From Aurifilum marmelostoma (Eukaryota; Ascomycota; Sordariomycetes; Diaporthales; Cryphonectriaceae), in NCBI GenBank assembly GCA_027559495.1, contig JAMXSV010000003.1, forward strand, positions 1,860,001 through 1,924,000: a stretch of 64,000 nt of DNA, written 5' to 3'. Shown piece after piece: positions 34,724 through 47,686 of the stretch. The notes under the pieces were generated by a model. The model ran no database searches. It was given only the letters and a program-made list of their open reading frames with translations, and was not told the origin of the DNA. The translations under genes were made by a program, and so were the position numbers. Position 1 is the stretch's first letter, and each line of letters opens with the position of its first letter.

Positions 34724-36971
34724 ATGTTGTCGCACCTGCTGCATCTGACATGTCTTGCGTCTCTCTTCGCATGGGTGCACTCGGCCACTGTCACGTATGA
34801 TTTTGACATTGGCTGGGTCACCTCTAACCCAGACGGTGCATTTGAACGTCCTACGATTGGTATCAACGGGCAATGGCCTATCCCACCCATCACCGCCAAC
34901 GTGGGTGACCGGATTGTTGTCAATGTGCTCAACTCGCTGGGGAACCAGACAACCTCGCTCCATTTCCATGGACTATACCAGTAAGAAACAAAATGAAGAA
35001 GAAGAAGAAGAAGAAGAAAAAGAAGAAGAAAAAGAACCCTTTATTTATAATCTCTGAGCATATCTTAACAAACGACATCCTCACAGGAATGGAACCGCCC
35101 ACATGGACGGCCCGCCAGGCGCAACTCAGTGCGAGATCCCTCCCGGCAGCCGCTTCGTATACAACTTCACCCTCCACCAGCCTGGGACATACTGGTACCA
35201 CAGCCACGTCATGGGCCAGTATCCAGACGGCCTCCGCGGTCCCCTGATCATCCACGACCCAGACTTCCCCTACGAGGGCCAGTACGACGACGAGATCGTC
35301 CTCACCGTCTCGGACTGGTACCACGACCAGATGCAGGACCTGCTGCCCCAATTCATCAGCAAGACGAACCCCACCGGCGCCGAGCCCGTCCCCAACTCGG
35401 CCCTGCTCAACGAGACCCAGAACCTCACCGTCAGCCTTGAGCCCGGCAAGACGTACCTCTTCCGCATGATCAACATGGGTGCCTTTGCCGGACAGTACTT
35501 TTGGTTCGAGGGCCACAACATGTCCATTGTCGAGGTGGACGGCATCTATACCCAGCCCGCAGAGGCCGAGCTCATCTACCTCTCTGCTGCGCAGCGCTGC
35601 AGCTTCTTGCTCACTGCCAGGGATGATACCTCTGCGAATTACCCTTTCATGGCATCCATGGACACGGTAGGGTTTCCTATCCTCCTGAACAGAGGTTTCC
35701 ATCTTGAGACGAGCACTGTGACTGACCAAGTGAAAACACACACCTCTGCTCCCCCCCCACCGACAGAGCTTGTTTGATACCATTCCTGATGATCTGAACT
35801 GGAATGTCACGGGGTGGCTGGTATACGACGAGACCCAGCCAAACCCGGCCGCGGCGGTGTTGAACGAGTTCAACGACTTTGATGACTGGACACTGGTGCC
35901 CTACGACAACCAAACACTCCTGACGAGTCCAGACAAGGAGGTCGGCCTCACAGTCATCATGGACAACCTAGGCGACGGCGCCAACTAGTAAGGCCATCTC
36001 TCTCTGCCTTTCCCCCGCCCAGTCTTTATACTAAATGCCATCATCTCACAGCGCCTTCTTCAACAACATCACCTACGTGGCCCCTAAAGTCCCCACCATC
36101 TACACAGTCCTCAGCAGCGGCGACATGGCCTCCAACGTCGACATCTACGGCACCTACACCCACCCCTTCGTCCTGGAACGAAACCAGATCGTCCAGATCG
36201 TCGTCGACAACGACGACACGGGCAGACACCCCTTCCACCTCCACGGGCACGCCTTCCAGGCCGTGTGGCGGTCCGAAGAGGACGCAGGCGTCTTTGCCGA
36301 CTCCAACCTCACCGAGGCGGACTTTCCCAGCACGCCCATGCGGAGGGACACGTTCATGCTGAGACCGCAGGGGTTTATTGTGCTGCGGTTCAGGGCTGAT
36401 AATCCCGGTGCGTGACACCTTTTTTTTTTTCTTTCTTTCTTTTTTCTTGTTTTTTTGACGAAAGCAAGCCTGGCGCTGACACACCCGAGACGTCCCAGGA
36501 GTCTGGCTCTTCCACTGCCACATAGACTGGCACATGTCCTCAGGCCTAGCAGCCACCATGATCGAGGCGCCCCTCGACCTGCAGCAGACCCTGGCCGTCC
36601 CCGCCGACCACTACGCCGCCTGCGCCGCCGACACGCCCGCCGTCCCCACCGCGGGCAACGCGGCGGGCAGGACGGACAACCTGCTCGACCTGGCCGGGCA
36701 GCCCTCGCCGCCGGGCCCGCTGCCGTCTGGGTTTACGGCGCGGGGCATCGTGGCGCTGGTGTTCAGCTGCGTCTCGGGGATTCTGGGGGTTGCTGTGGTG
36801 GCCTGGTATGGGTTCCAGGGCGAGGCTGGGGCTGGTGGTGTGCCGGAGGAGGAGGAGAATGGTCAGATTGGTGGAATTGGTGGTGTGGGTGGCGTACCGG
36901 GTGATGGGCAGAAGGAGGAGGTGGTTGTTATTTCTGCTGGGGGAGGTGGTGCCGGGGCGGCGGCGAGGTGA
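34724..36971 (+). CDS. FET3: Multicopper ferroxidase Fet3
   Basis: Five exons: 34724-34980, 35087-35666, 35767-35987, 36052-36407 and 36499-36971; 628 aa (family about 600-640). Fet3 oxidises ferrous to ferric iron at the cell surface using oxygen and hands it to Ftr1. A signal peptide (MLSHLLHLTCLASLFAWVHS) is followed by three cupredoxin domains. Copper motifs are HFHGLYQ (about 80), WYHSH (about 121), HPFHLHGH (about 411) and HCHIDWHM (about 476); the last two hold the type 1 and type 2/3 ligands. A C-terminal membrane anchor (GIVALVFSCVSGILGVAVVAWYGF, about 553-577) separates it from secreted laccases. The cytosolic tail is unusually Gly- and acid-rich. Every splice restores a conserved segment (HGLYQ-NGTAHMDG, NPG-VWLFHCH). 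The GAA array at 34994-35035 lies in intron 1. Confidence 0.96.
34994..35035. repeat. GAA-rich trinucleotide array in FET3 intron 1
   Basis: A run of GAA units with two extra adenines, within the first intron of FET3. It reads as poly-Glu or poly-Lys in unspliced translations, which are artefacts. Confidence 0.85.
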
Positions 36972-37737
36972 GGACGAGGTCTTGTTGGTGGGTGGTCTTG
37001 GGAGCTGCCTGTTTGACGCGACTGTCTCTGGACGGGTACTGGTTTGATATGTATTGTGCTGTCTCGTAATGGTGATGATGCAATATGATGAAAAAGGTAA
37101 AAAAGAAAAAGAAAGAAAAAAGAAGAAAAAAAAAGAAGAAAAAAAAGCAAAGTGCAAAAAATTGAATCGGGGCTCCCGCCGAAGCGGGCGGTATGGAACA
37201 TACAGGGGGCTTTTCATGCAGCAGGAGCTGGCGAGACAACTCGACCACTACACTACGTCGCCCACAGCTATTGATTCACCAAGTGACAGAGGAGCTGCTG
37301 GGCTGGCCTATCTACCAACCCTCGCTCGACCGATGGTTGGGGGGGTGGGTGGGTGCGGGCTCTGAGAGCAGGCCTGGCAGACTTTGGTCCATCTGATCTT
37401 GTTGTCTGCTTGAGTACCGTGCCTATTTCAACGTTGTTGCAGTGATGTAGGACCTTGAACTGAGAATGTCTCCTTATATTTGGTGGATTGAATATATATC
37501 ACGGCCTCACACACGGTAACAGAGGATCATGTTTACATATATGGCTCTCACATGTGAGTGACTGTAAGTAACCGTGAGATACTGTAATAACTCACAACTG
37601 CGAGACAGACGTCCTCATTATTCTTTCCATCAACACAGAATGCCATATACACAAGCCAAACAAAGAAAGGAAGACCATTGCCAGACGGAGACGAAAGAAA
37701 GCAATATACATACAAGACTCATCACAACACCTCCTCC
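36972..37737. other. Intergenic between FET3 and the secreted-protein gene
   Basis: Space between convergent 3' ends. It has an A/GA-rich block (37090-37155) and no gene. Confidence 0.5.
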
Positions 37738-38407
37738 TCAACTCTCATAAACATTGATATCCCCACCCACACAAGAGGGATTCACCCCCCCGCCCCCCTC
37801 CAGCGAAGGCCGCACATCCACAGCATGTTTACAGTCCCCATACCCAACAACCACATTATAACCAGGCCCCTCACCATCCCCACCCCGCACAAACTTTTGC
37901 CCAGAGATGCCCGGGTTGTACGTGAGGCCCGAGTAGTCCTGCCGGCAGCAGAGCTTGTACACGCTGTCGGCGGCGCGCCAGACGTCGTTGCCCACGAGGG
38001 TGAGGGGTGTGGATTCGTCCTGAGATGAAGAAGATGATGATGATGATGTGTTAGCCAGCGAGTCTGGGAAAAGTAAGGAAAGACAAAAGAAAGAAAAAAG
38101 AACGTACGTTGCACACATAAATGCCAGTCGTGTCCCAGCACGTAACCCGCTGACACCCGCCCGCGGCGATCGTGAACTCCTTGCGAGAGATCTTGCCGCG
38201 CGCGCCGGCGTCCAGGTCCGTCAGGAGCCCTGACGCCGTGCCCTTGGAGCCTGTGGCGAAGTTGCCGCAGAAGAGTGTCCCGTCGAGGGACTCGTCGGCG
38301 CGGGGGTCGAGATAAGGCTTAGGGGGCGTAGTGAGGGCGGTGGTAGTAGACGCGGCGAGGAGCAGGAGGAGGGTGGAGGAGGAAGGGGTTAGTAAGTCGG
38401 GGAGCAT
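37738..38407 (-). CDS. Small secreted cysteine-containing protein, unknown function
   Basis: Two exons on the minus strand, 38407-38108 (exactly 100 codons) and 38019-37738; 193 aa. The 88-nt intron runs GTACGT...CTCAG and holds an ATC repeat. The start MLPDLLTPSSSTLLLLLAAS is a likely signal peptide, with cleavage around TTTALT. The mature part has seven cysteines (four in exon 1, in LFCGNF, GGCQRVTCWD and IYVCN; CC, DCK and SCVGG in exon 2) and no recognisable enzyme motif. Size, signal and Cys content fit a secreted apoplastic or effector-like protein, but I recognise no named family. The splice is inferred from good signals and continuation of the Cys-containing frame. Confidence 0.72.
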
Positions 38408-39722
38408 GTTGATGAGTAGAGTGGTCTTTTCTGGCTCGTAATATTGATGACAACTGTACGATGATTATGATTTTATCTGGTTTGACTGTGTTTGGAAAGA
38501 GAAAAGGTTCACGATAGTTAGTAGTAGTCCTGAGAGGATACTCACCAGGCTCGAATCAACAAGTTCCCCTACCAGATGGTCTATATACAATACAGAAACC
38601 ACACACAAGGCCGGCACGATGTAAACAAATACTCTTTACCGTTGGCACCTAGAAAGAGCACAACCAACCAAGCCCTTGAGACGACCGGTCAGACTTGACA
38701 CAATCAGACACTTTGGCTCCCCATGACATGAACAAACATACTCTCTTTGAGTAGAGTCCCACCAGCAGGATCTCATCACCCCCTCCGCCTTCTATTTCTG
38801 GCCTCTTTTTTCCCCACTACCTCAGACACAACAGGCATTGAAACAGCTCACGTGAATGGCACCTTGTTCTGCTCCGACAATGAGTGTGGAGTGACGATGC
38901 TGGACGGTGTGGGCACAATATCAAGGCACGTCCAGAGCACAATACCAAGGCGGAGAGCGGATGGTGATTGATATCTCTTGTGAGCTTCAGCCCGGCTGTG
39001 ACAATGGGCGGCATTGTGTTCCCACCACATCAAAGGAACATGCTCTCGGAACACGATGCAATGGAAATCCCATGCTTGTCAATCACCTGCCCGTTCCCTA
39101 CAGCCGTGATACAGCACTCGTTAACATCCAACACACCCGATCGTCCCAGGGACGAATATACCTAGGTGATGAAACCGAAAATGGGAAAGATCTTGTCTAG
39201 AGAAAAAGGTCAAAACTCCAATCTCGCTCGCCAAACTCCTTAGCCGTGATCCCGAATCGCCTATCCGGCCCCCGCCCTGGAAGCCGTCAGCCTGGTAATG
39301 AATGTACAAGAAATATTGCGGAATACAACATCATGATGAATGGCCGCACGAGTCGAACCTCTTCCTTCTAGGCTGGCTCACCCTTTCAATGCCACCTAGT
39401 CTCGACGCGACTCTTCTCTTCCCCCTTCCCCACCGCAACGCCAGGAAGTCTCAATAAAGCCGAACCAAGATCAATTTGCCTCCCTGACCCTCTCCTAAAC
39501 CTCCAGCCATTCGTCATTCACTCAGATCCTGACCTCATACCCAGATTGTATAATGGGTTGCCCCTCCTTTTTCCCACCCCACTGTCTCGAGAGGTCAGCA
39601 CGCGAGCATCTTTCCTCGCTCTGGTTTCCACCCCCGGATTAGCCTCTCGCTATCAGCGGCGCCTCATATACACAATCCAACCCCCCCCCCATCTCTCCCT
39701 CCTAGAGTTATGCAGTGCAGGT
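38408..39722. other. Intergenic, no gene seen
   Basis: Upstream of the secreted-protein gene and downstream of the phosphatidylinositol synthase gene. Short frames lack conservation. A C11 run sits near 39677. Confidence 0.5.
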
Positions 39723-40890
39723 CTAGTTCGTCTTGGTCTTCTTCCTCGGCAGCCCCTGGGCCTTCCGCAGGGCAATGTCTCCTTCGGCCAGCCACTTGCT
39801 CGCCTTCTGGATCTGGACGACATTGACAAACTGCTTGAAGAACATGATGGGGAAGCTGACGCCGGCGAGGACCCAGGGCCAGAAGCTGTCCATCTTGTTG
39901 GCGCGCGCCAGCTCCAGGGCCGCGGCGCTGTAGGGGCTGGTGAAGATCTGCCGCAGCAAGGTCCTGTTGACCTGCGCCCCGGCCTGGATGTTATCCACGA
40001 TGGGGCTCTGCAGGAGGGCCGGGGACAGTGTCGGCGAGGAGAAGGAGAGCAGGTAGAGGGCGATGAAGAAGAGCTCGTTGGCCGCGCAGCAGATGAATAG
40101 GAACGTCTGTACAAGTCTCACGTCAGCTTTGTTTGCTTCTTTTTTTCTTCTCTCGGGGCGGCTCTGTCGGGAAAGGGAGGGGGGGGGAGGATGGATTTTG
40201 CCCTGTCAACCCAAGGACACGTACCCGATTCGTGTAGTATAGGTTCAGAATCCAGCTCCTGTTCTTGTCGACCGACTTGTGGCTCTGGTCTGCGCCACCC
40301 ATGACAAGTGTGGTATACATGTGGATGTAGTGACTGGCAAAGTCAAGCGAGATCAGGCCCTGGAAGATGATGGCCCATCGCGGGAACGCCGAGGACAAAA
40401 AGACCAACAGGCACGATGTCGTGCACCGGTCCGTCACCATGTCGAGGACGGCGCCGAAGCGTGTGCTCTGTTCGTAGTATCGTGCGGCGTAGCCATCGAG
40501 GGCGTCGAGGAGGCACGAGATGCTGTAGAGAAGCGAGCAGGTCCGGGGATGCAGGGGCATGTAGTAGAGGGAGGTGATGGCGAGGACGATTCGGAGGTAA
40601 CCTGTGTTGCGCGTACAAAGAGTAAGATGACTGTATTAATGGAGTAGGCGGAGAGAGAGAGAACATGATGTGAGCATACCAATGAGATTTGGCGCAAAGA
40701 GAAAGATGTTCTCTCGAGGCGCAGATGCTCCGGTGCTCTCTGTGAGCGAGCTATGTGCGTCTCCATTTCCATTGCCGTTCATGAGCACCTCCTGCTCCTC
40801 TACCGCTGGTCTGGGGGCCGCCTTGGTCGGGGCCTCGTCTGTTGCTGCCGCAGCCAGCGCTGCCTGTCGCCGTGTCCTAGCTCCAGACAT
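39723..40890 (-). CDS. PIS1: CDP-diacylglycerol-inositol 3-phosphatidyltransferase (PI synthase)
   Basis: Three exons on the minus strand: 40890-40680, 40601-40225 and 40106-39723; 323 aa. Introns are 78 and 118 nt (GTATGC...CACAG, GTACGT...TACAG). The enzyme makes phosphatidylinositol from CDP-diacylglycerol and myo-inositol in the ER. The CDP-alcohol phosphotransferase signature DGYAARYYEQSTRFGAVLD, then MVTD, is complete at about residues 106-128, with all spaced Asp, Gly and Arg residues present. Membrane helices include the split NLIG-YLRIVLAI, CLLVFLSSAF and FLFICCAANELFFIALYLLSF. It is longer than yeast Pis1 (220 aa) because of an Ala/Glu-rich N-terminal extension of about 60 residues and a longer C-terminus ending in LPRKKTKTN. 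Confidence 0.95.
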
Positions 40891-43800
40891 GATGATGTCT
40901 CTCGCAAGCTTATGCGTCGCAGTCGATCATCGAAGACCTAGGGAGAAACAAAAATAAAAGGAGGAACAATCCACTTGTCTGGCCTCCGGACCTGGCTCGT
41001 CGTTTCGCCCTGGCCTCTCCGGAACAGGCCAAGATGAAGCAGGTGAAGGTGATGATGGGACAAACAGACGGACAGACAGCTCGCCAGCCAGGTCGTCAGT
41101 CAAGCCAGGTCTCGTCCTGTGCTGCGGAACGTGCCGAGCTGTTGTGGGAAGCTATTTTTCTGCTTTTGGCCCTTGGGTCGCAGATGCAGAAAGGACAGGT
41201 CTGGGGCCTCGAATCGTGGTGCCAGGAGTGAAGCAGGCAGTATGGGTTGCCGTGGGCCCGAGGCTTCCGGAATCAGCAGTCTTGAACACTCTAATTGACA
41301 GATTTTAGGGAGATTAAGCTGGAAACGTAAGATGCACGGGGAGAAATGTTGGAGGAATCCCAAAGTACAGCAAGTACACAGGTACGTACCTACCCACTAC
41401 TGAACTCAGCTACTCGCCCAGGTCGCGCGACGTGGACGTGATAAGGCCCAGAAAATTGCTTATCGGGGTACTGCTGCTGTCCGCTATCCGCCTGCGCCAG
41501 AGGGCTGTCATACTAAAGAGGTACTTATCGCCTGATTGTACCCACCCACCCAAGTCGCCCCTCGATATAGAGGGAGAAACAAGGGCAAGGAGAAGGGGGA
41601 AAAAAAAGAAAGAAAAAAAAAGGGCAGGCAATATCTTGTGCTTCTCTGAGTGAGAGATAGGCATGATACCAAAATCTGCCGGTCCTCATCACTTATCACG
41701 AACACCCCTCTTCAGTATCTCCCTCAAGGCCATACAGTGAGTGGGTGACTTTTGCAGCAGTGCTGGATGTATATGAGTCTAGGCAAATTACTACCTCCCA
41801 TGTACAACTAACGACCAACTAATCATACACAGCACGCCGCCTCTGCTCGGATAACACGGACAATACCCCTGACTCGTGATGCGCGCGTTCTCAATACCAA
41901 CACGTCGGTTCCATGGGCTCATCGAGAGAAGTCAATATTGGACAGCTGTATCTCGCGAAAAGATCAAGACAAGCTGTTGTCGATGACGTTGACGACAACG
42001 GCAACCGCTCGACAGGATTTCCAGACGTTATGTCGTATAATAATATCTCTCTCTCATCCTCCCTCGCTTAGCATTCGGATGCAGAAACTCCACGCCCACC
42101 CCGGAATCATGATTTTGAGCTATCTTCTCCCGAGCCGGGTTCACCGTCTGTCGGCCTCTCCTGCTGCCAAGATTCTGCGTACTGATCTTCGTCAATCGTA
42201 ACTTTCAATCATGCATGTCCCTTTATTCTGGCCTGTTTGACTTTATAGAGTGGCCCTCCCAAGGGGTCAGGTTCCTGTTCTTCATGGTGCATGAACCACT
42301 CTAGAAGAGTGGAGGCATTACAAACCCCCCCCCCTGGTGCTCTAAATATGGTACGTCAAGATAGGATCACATGATCAAGGCCAGGGAGGTGCGCGGGGGA
42401 GCTCCAGCATGGCGATTGCAACAAACGGTGGTACATTCATACACGAATGACTATACACAAGTACCAGAAAGGAAGGAAAAAGAAAAAGGACGAGCTGGCA
42501 TCGTGCCGTGGGCAGCAGCCAGAGGGGCCGTCCGACCGGTCAGCCGCACGCGCCAGCGGTTGGTGGTGGCACGCAGATCCCCTCCCGTCTCTGATTCGGA
42601 ACATTGGCTGCATATGGCGTCCATCGCCCCCTCAGCATCGGCATATTTTGCCGATGGGAAAGGGAACAAGAGCTGTGGTCTTGCTTCTGACATGGGGGGA
42701 GGACATTTCAGCAATGCATCTCGTCGCCTCTCCTTTGTGTCACCCCATTGAGGGCCTTTTCCCTCGGAGCTCTCCGTATTTGGCACGCTCTCCGGCTTAT
42801 CATGTGTGTTGGTCCAGCTGCGCTCGTGTGGGAGGGAGCAGTCGAAATCGAAATCGAGATCGAGCGCGAGAGAAAAGAAGGGAGAGGGAGGGAGAGCCCG
42901 CCATGACCCGGCCATCTAATGCTGTAGACCAGGTGGCTCTGTCCCTCATCCCTCCTCTGACCTATCGATTCCTCTCTCCCTTCCTTCGACCCTCCCTCAG
43001 AACATCCCAGGCTGTACTTTGATAGATATGTGACAGGTCATGGTCCTGCTCGGCGCCGCCATGAGATCCACGGCAAGGATTTTTTTACTTCTTTCTTTTT
43101 GCTTTTTCTTGTGCATGCCCACCGGCCGGTGTTCCCGAGGCTGCAGTGAAGGTGGGCCGCTGCTGCGGCCGCAGGGATCGGTCGGGTCCTTGGAGGTCCG
43201 GTAATTTCCACGGACGGGGACAAGACGATCACGATACGGCCCGGAGAATGTTGTACGGACTGTGAGAGCTACCAAGTATGTGTAAGGAAGAACAAGTGTC
43301 GTCGAAATGGTCAGGTAAGTGTTCTTGAGATGTACCTGAATAATTTGGCATGATCCCCTGGGGGGGTTTATTTTGGGGGCGGGGAAGGCGAGGCCCTCGG
43401 AGGGGGCTGGTCAAGTTCTGTGTGGCGCCGCCGCTTTCGACGGCACGAAAGGCCAGCTGGCTTCATGTTGCGTCTTCTCTGGGCTTGCTTCTGCTTCCAG
43501 GAAATTGACGCGCAACATTCAGGCCTGCCCTTGTGATCCTGTCCTTGTGTGACTGTCGGCGTAAGCCTCTTTCCCAAGTCAACTCGGCTCCCCTTGCTTG
43601 TTGTACCAAGAATGCTGTGAGGGAGCACACAAGTTTCCTAGAGAGAAGGGGAGGAACGGGATTGTTCCCAGTTCGAGGTTGCAGGATCGATAGCTGGCCT
43701 TCCTGCCACAACCTATGGGTGCTTGTGACCGCATTCTTACCATAGTACTTGGTCAGCCACGACTTGTGATTCTTGATGCAGCCAGCTTTGCTGGACGGGG

Positions 43801-46503
43801 CAGACAGGCTGGAGACGGCCGAGGCTCGTGGTCCGATAATGCCTATGTAAGGGGTAAGGCGATGGGAAAACAAACAAAAATACCAAGCCTGAACCATGAA
43901 AATATGAACTGATTTTCATTTCGGCTACCCCAAGTGCAAGCGTATTTTTGTTCTTGGTAACCAAACATTTCCCAAGCGGCATAACCGCGAAGGTCATGCA
44001 TCATCCCCATTCGACCCCTCCTCCTTGGGAAGGGGGGCCTCTCAAGCCAAGGAGGACCGATGGGGATGGGGCTCCCGTAGCTCTGGGTCAGGCACCCGGG
44101 GCAGAGGTACTGTACTGGCTGCGACTGACTGGCTGGCTGACTTGACTGACTGGTTGACAAGGGACGGCGACAGGGAAGAGGCAGATCGATGGTTGTCCAG
44201 ATGCAGGGAAAGGAGCTCCACTATCAGGGCAGAGCTGATCAGGGGGCCAGGGCGGTGTCAGAAGGTCTCAAGTGACAACCACCTTGAACCTGCCCTTGGC
44301 CCCCCCCCCTGTGCTGGACGGCCGTGTTCATGACTGAGATTTTGGTGCTAATTATACGAAGAGGAAGAGGTGAGGGAAGAAGACGGGGAGAGGAAAATAA
44401 AAAAAGAAAAAAACCTCGGGAGGACGGAAGGATTCAGGACAGCAGCAGTTAATTGGTATTACCAGGCAGGGAGGAGTACCGATAGTCCTGCCGCGTAATC
44501 TGTGCTGCATACTCAGTGGTACTGGTGAGAGAGGGCCTCTCCAACCTCCAGAGTATGGCTGCCATGCTCTAGTGGTTCAGTAGTCGCCTGAACACCTTCA
44601 CTTAGGGCTTCGAACTTAGGCAGCCCTAGACTGGATCTGACAGGGAAGGTGGCGCATCGCTTTGGGAAGATGGGGAAGGGGCGAGGGTGATTATGGTTGC
44701 TTTTGGGGGTTATGCTGCCAGGGGGAGGGGGGGTGCGTTCCCAAAGCTGGGAGCCAGGGGTGACAAGGGTTCTGGGGTCGAATTTTCTTGGTACTGGTTC
44801 TGGGTCTCTCTGGCTCGATTCCAGGGCACAGCGAAAGCCCTGGACCGCCTGGACCGGCTGCCCTGGATAGGTAGGTGACGCCCCGCCCCGCTCTGAGGGT
44901 TGCCCTTGCCTGTGCATGTTCTTCTGGACCCAGCAGGGCTTGTAGTGGTGCCACTGCAGCCAGTGTGTCTCTTGGGCGCTTGTTTATGCCTGTAGAGAGG
45001 TGGGTGTGGGTGTGTGTGTGTCTATCTTTGGCCCCTCCTCTCCTGCTTTCGAGAAAAGGCCCTAAAAATTGTTCATATATCTACGCGTTGGCCGTCTTCG
45101 TCCCGATCCCTTTTTGCTCCTTTTCCTCTTCCGCTCCGGTGACGTCGACCTGAGTACATAATAGCACGCCGTGGCTGCTTGTCGAGGTTCCAGATTCCTG
45201 TCCACACTCCGTCCTCTTGTTCTTGTTTCTTCGGCTTTTCCTGGCCTTGTCTTTCAGCCTTCCTCCGAGATCGATTCCAGCAAGACCAAAAAAGGTGGAC
45301 CCACCCCTTCGGCGCTCTGTGCTGACCGAACCCCACGTCAAGAAGGAGGAAGGGTAAAGAAGAAAAAAAAAAAAAACAGAGTGAGAGTGTGTGAGAGAGC
45401 GGCCTCCCTGGCTTGTAGGCGACATCGACGTCACTCGCGCACACCCACCAAGCTCGGCGGTATTTTTCTGTGCTCAATTGGACCCGTCCGCCCTCCCACA
45501 CGGGTAGCCAACAATACTTCTGTCAACTGCTAGTTGCAGATAAGACGACGAGGAGTGCAGACGGTGTGCCACAGGGTCACACAATTCTCGGGAATCATCT
45601 TTCTCTGTCCGCCGTCGTGTCCCGGTCACATCATCGCATCTCATCCGCCTTCAAAAGCCCGACGAGACCTCCAGGAACTTCAAGTTCAGCAGCAGATTCC
45701 CTGAAAAGACTCGATCGCTCTCCGCCCTCGGCTTGATTGTCTTTCTGGCTTTGGCAATCGAGGAATAAATCACTTGTGAGTCGGCTCCATCCTGTTCTCA
45801 GGCACATCACCACCACCAGCATTATTCATCCATACCTGAGATGCGCAGTGGCCGATCCAGGCCCGGCTGCCCTCTCACCTCAAGCTGTCCCGAGCAAGCA
45901 GCCAGTGTCTATCTGCGCACAGAAAGCTGGTACGGCAGCTTGGGTGGGACAGCAGAAATGAAGGACAGGAAAGGGAAAAAAAAAGGAAAAGAAACCCAAG
46001 CCTCCCGCCCAGCACTCCTCTCGCTCACCTTATTCGTGACACACTGAACCAGCATCAGCATGCTTTGTATCTGCGCAGCGGAAATTAACACCCCCACCTT
46101 AGTTCCCGACAGAACAAACCAGCTTGTTGCCATATAAGTCGTGGATCAAACGGAGAAACTAGTCGAGTCCGGCATTACTCGAGCGGCCCGGCTCGGTGCA
46201 GACGGACCAGCTGGTTGCATCATTCTTTTCATCACCGTTGCAACCCCTCTGTGGCAGCTTCGCCTCTTTGGCCTTTTACCGTCGGTCAAGGTCGGACAAA
46301 CACAACACAGACCCGGGGTGGTGTGTCACGACAACTGGAGAGCTTCTCTCTACTCTTTTGTCACTTGAGGCCAGAGCGCCTCTTGTCCAGGCTGAAGTTT
46401 CTGGTATTGCGACGGCGAGAAGCCCCTCTGAAGAGCACGGACAACACCCACAGCTCTGCTGCCGACCAAGGACTCACTCCCTCACCCCTCCCAGACAGCA
46501 GAT
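40891..46503. other. Gene-poor 5.6-kb interval upstream of the OMP decarboxylase gene
   Basis: No supportable gene on either strand. The longest frames (42447-43022 plus, 42451-42915 minus, 43463-43897 minus, 44513-44917 minus) show no domain, no consistent splice chain and mixed simple sequence. Poly-C or poly-G runs occur near 42327, 43358 and 44300, and poly-A near 45364. The last 1-1.5 kb (C/T-rich, 45100-46500) looks like a fungal pyrimidine-rich promoter or leader for the next gene. Confidence 0.5.
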
Positions 46504-47686
46504 ATGGCACAGCCAAGACATCCCAGCATAACCCTGCCGTACGGCCAGCGTGCCGCCGCCGCGACGCACCCCCCTGACGAGCTACCTCCTGCGCCTGATG
46601 GAGCTGAAGCAGTCCAACCTTTGCGTGTCAGCCGATGTCACCAATGCCCGGGAGCTCCTCGCCCTCGCCGACAAGGTCGGCCCGTCCATTGTCGTGCTCA
46701 AGACGCACTACGACCTGATCTCGGGTTGGGACTACAGGCCCGAGGAGGGCACCGGTGCGCATCTGGCCATGCTGGCACGGAAACACGGCTTCCTGATCTT
46801 CGAGGACCGCAAGTACTGTGATATCGGCAGCACAGTACAGATGCAGTATGTGGGCGGCACAGCACGTGTCATCGACTGGGCACACATTGTCAACGCCAAC
46901 ATATCCGCTGGCAAGCCCATGGTGGGGGCCATGGCCCAGGCGGCGGCGAAGTGGCGCGAGAGGTGTAATTATGAGGTGCGCACCAGCGTGACCGTGGGCA
47001 CGCCCGTCGGCAACAGCTTTGACGAGGAGGACGAGGATGAGGAAGACGAGGACGAAGACGTCGGTGCGTACGACGCAAAAGGGAGGTCGTCATCGAGAGG
47101 CGCATACGAGACGCGAGACATCAACATGATGCCCCCTCCCCCACCGCGAGACCCCGATGGTCGCAAGGGCAGCATTGTCTCCATCACGACGGTCACGCAG
47201 TCCTTTGAGCCGGCCGACTCCCCCCGGCTGTCCAAGACCCTCTCCGACGCCGACGACGTTGTGTTCCCCGGCATCGAAGAGGCCCCGCTCGAGAGGGGCC
47301 TGCTGCTGCTCGCGCAGATGTCGAGCGCGGGCAACCTCATGGACGCCAATTACACCACGGCCTGCATCGAGGTGGCAAGGGCAAACAAGGGATTCGTCAT
47401 GGGTTACGTGGCGCAGGAGAACCTCAACTCGGAACCCGAGGACAACTTTGTCCACATGACCCCCGGCTGCAAGTTGCCGCCCGAGGGCGAGGAGGAAGAT
47501 GGCGAGGGCCTCAAGGGCGACGGCATGGGACAACAGTACAACACGCCTGCGAAGCTCATCGGCATCGGCGGAACGGACATCATCATTGTCGGCCGGGGCA
47601 TCATACAGGCCACAGATCCCCAGGACGAGGCAGAAAGGTACCGATACAAGGCCTGGAAGGCCTACAAGGCGAGACTGGCCAACTGA
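46504..47686 (+). CDS. pyr-4: Orotidine 5'-phosphate decarboxylase, with an apparent 1-base frameshift
   Basis: Single exon. The enzyme converts OMP to UMP, the last step of de novo pyrimidine synthesis (yeast Ura3, Aspergillus PyrG). The ATG at 46504 opens MAQPRHPSITLPYGQR...ATHP, then conservation moves to the next frame: LTSYLLRLMELKQSNLCVSA onward. Relatives keep THPLTSYL or THPLTAYL unbroken; here CAC is followed by a C6 run (46569-46574) where C5 would be in frame, so one surplus C breaks the gene. Corrected, it is 393 aa. Catalytic residues are present: VVLKTHYD, the FEDRKYCDIG loop with its Lys and Asp, FVMGYVAQ, IIIVGRGI. The acidic insertion and the GRKGSIVSITTVTQ segment mark the Sordariomycete type. 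Either assembly error or a real null allele; an ATG at 46597 could restart but lacks the first helix. Confidence 0.93.

Noticed and set aside
39325..39370. GGTTCGACTC on the minus strand, resembling a tRNA B box
   Set aside because: The flanking T-stem does not pair and no A box lies upstream.
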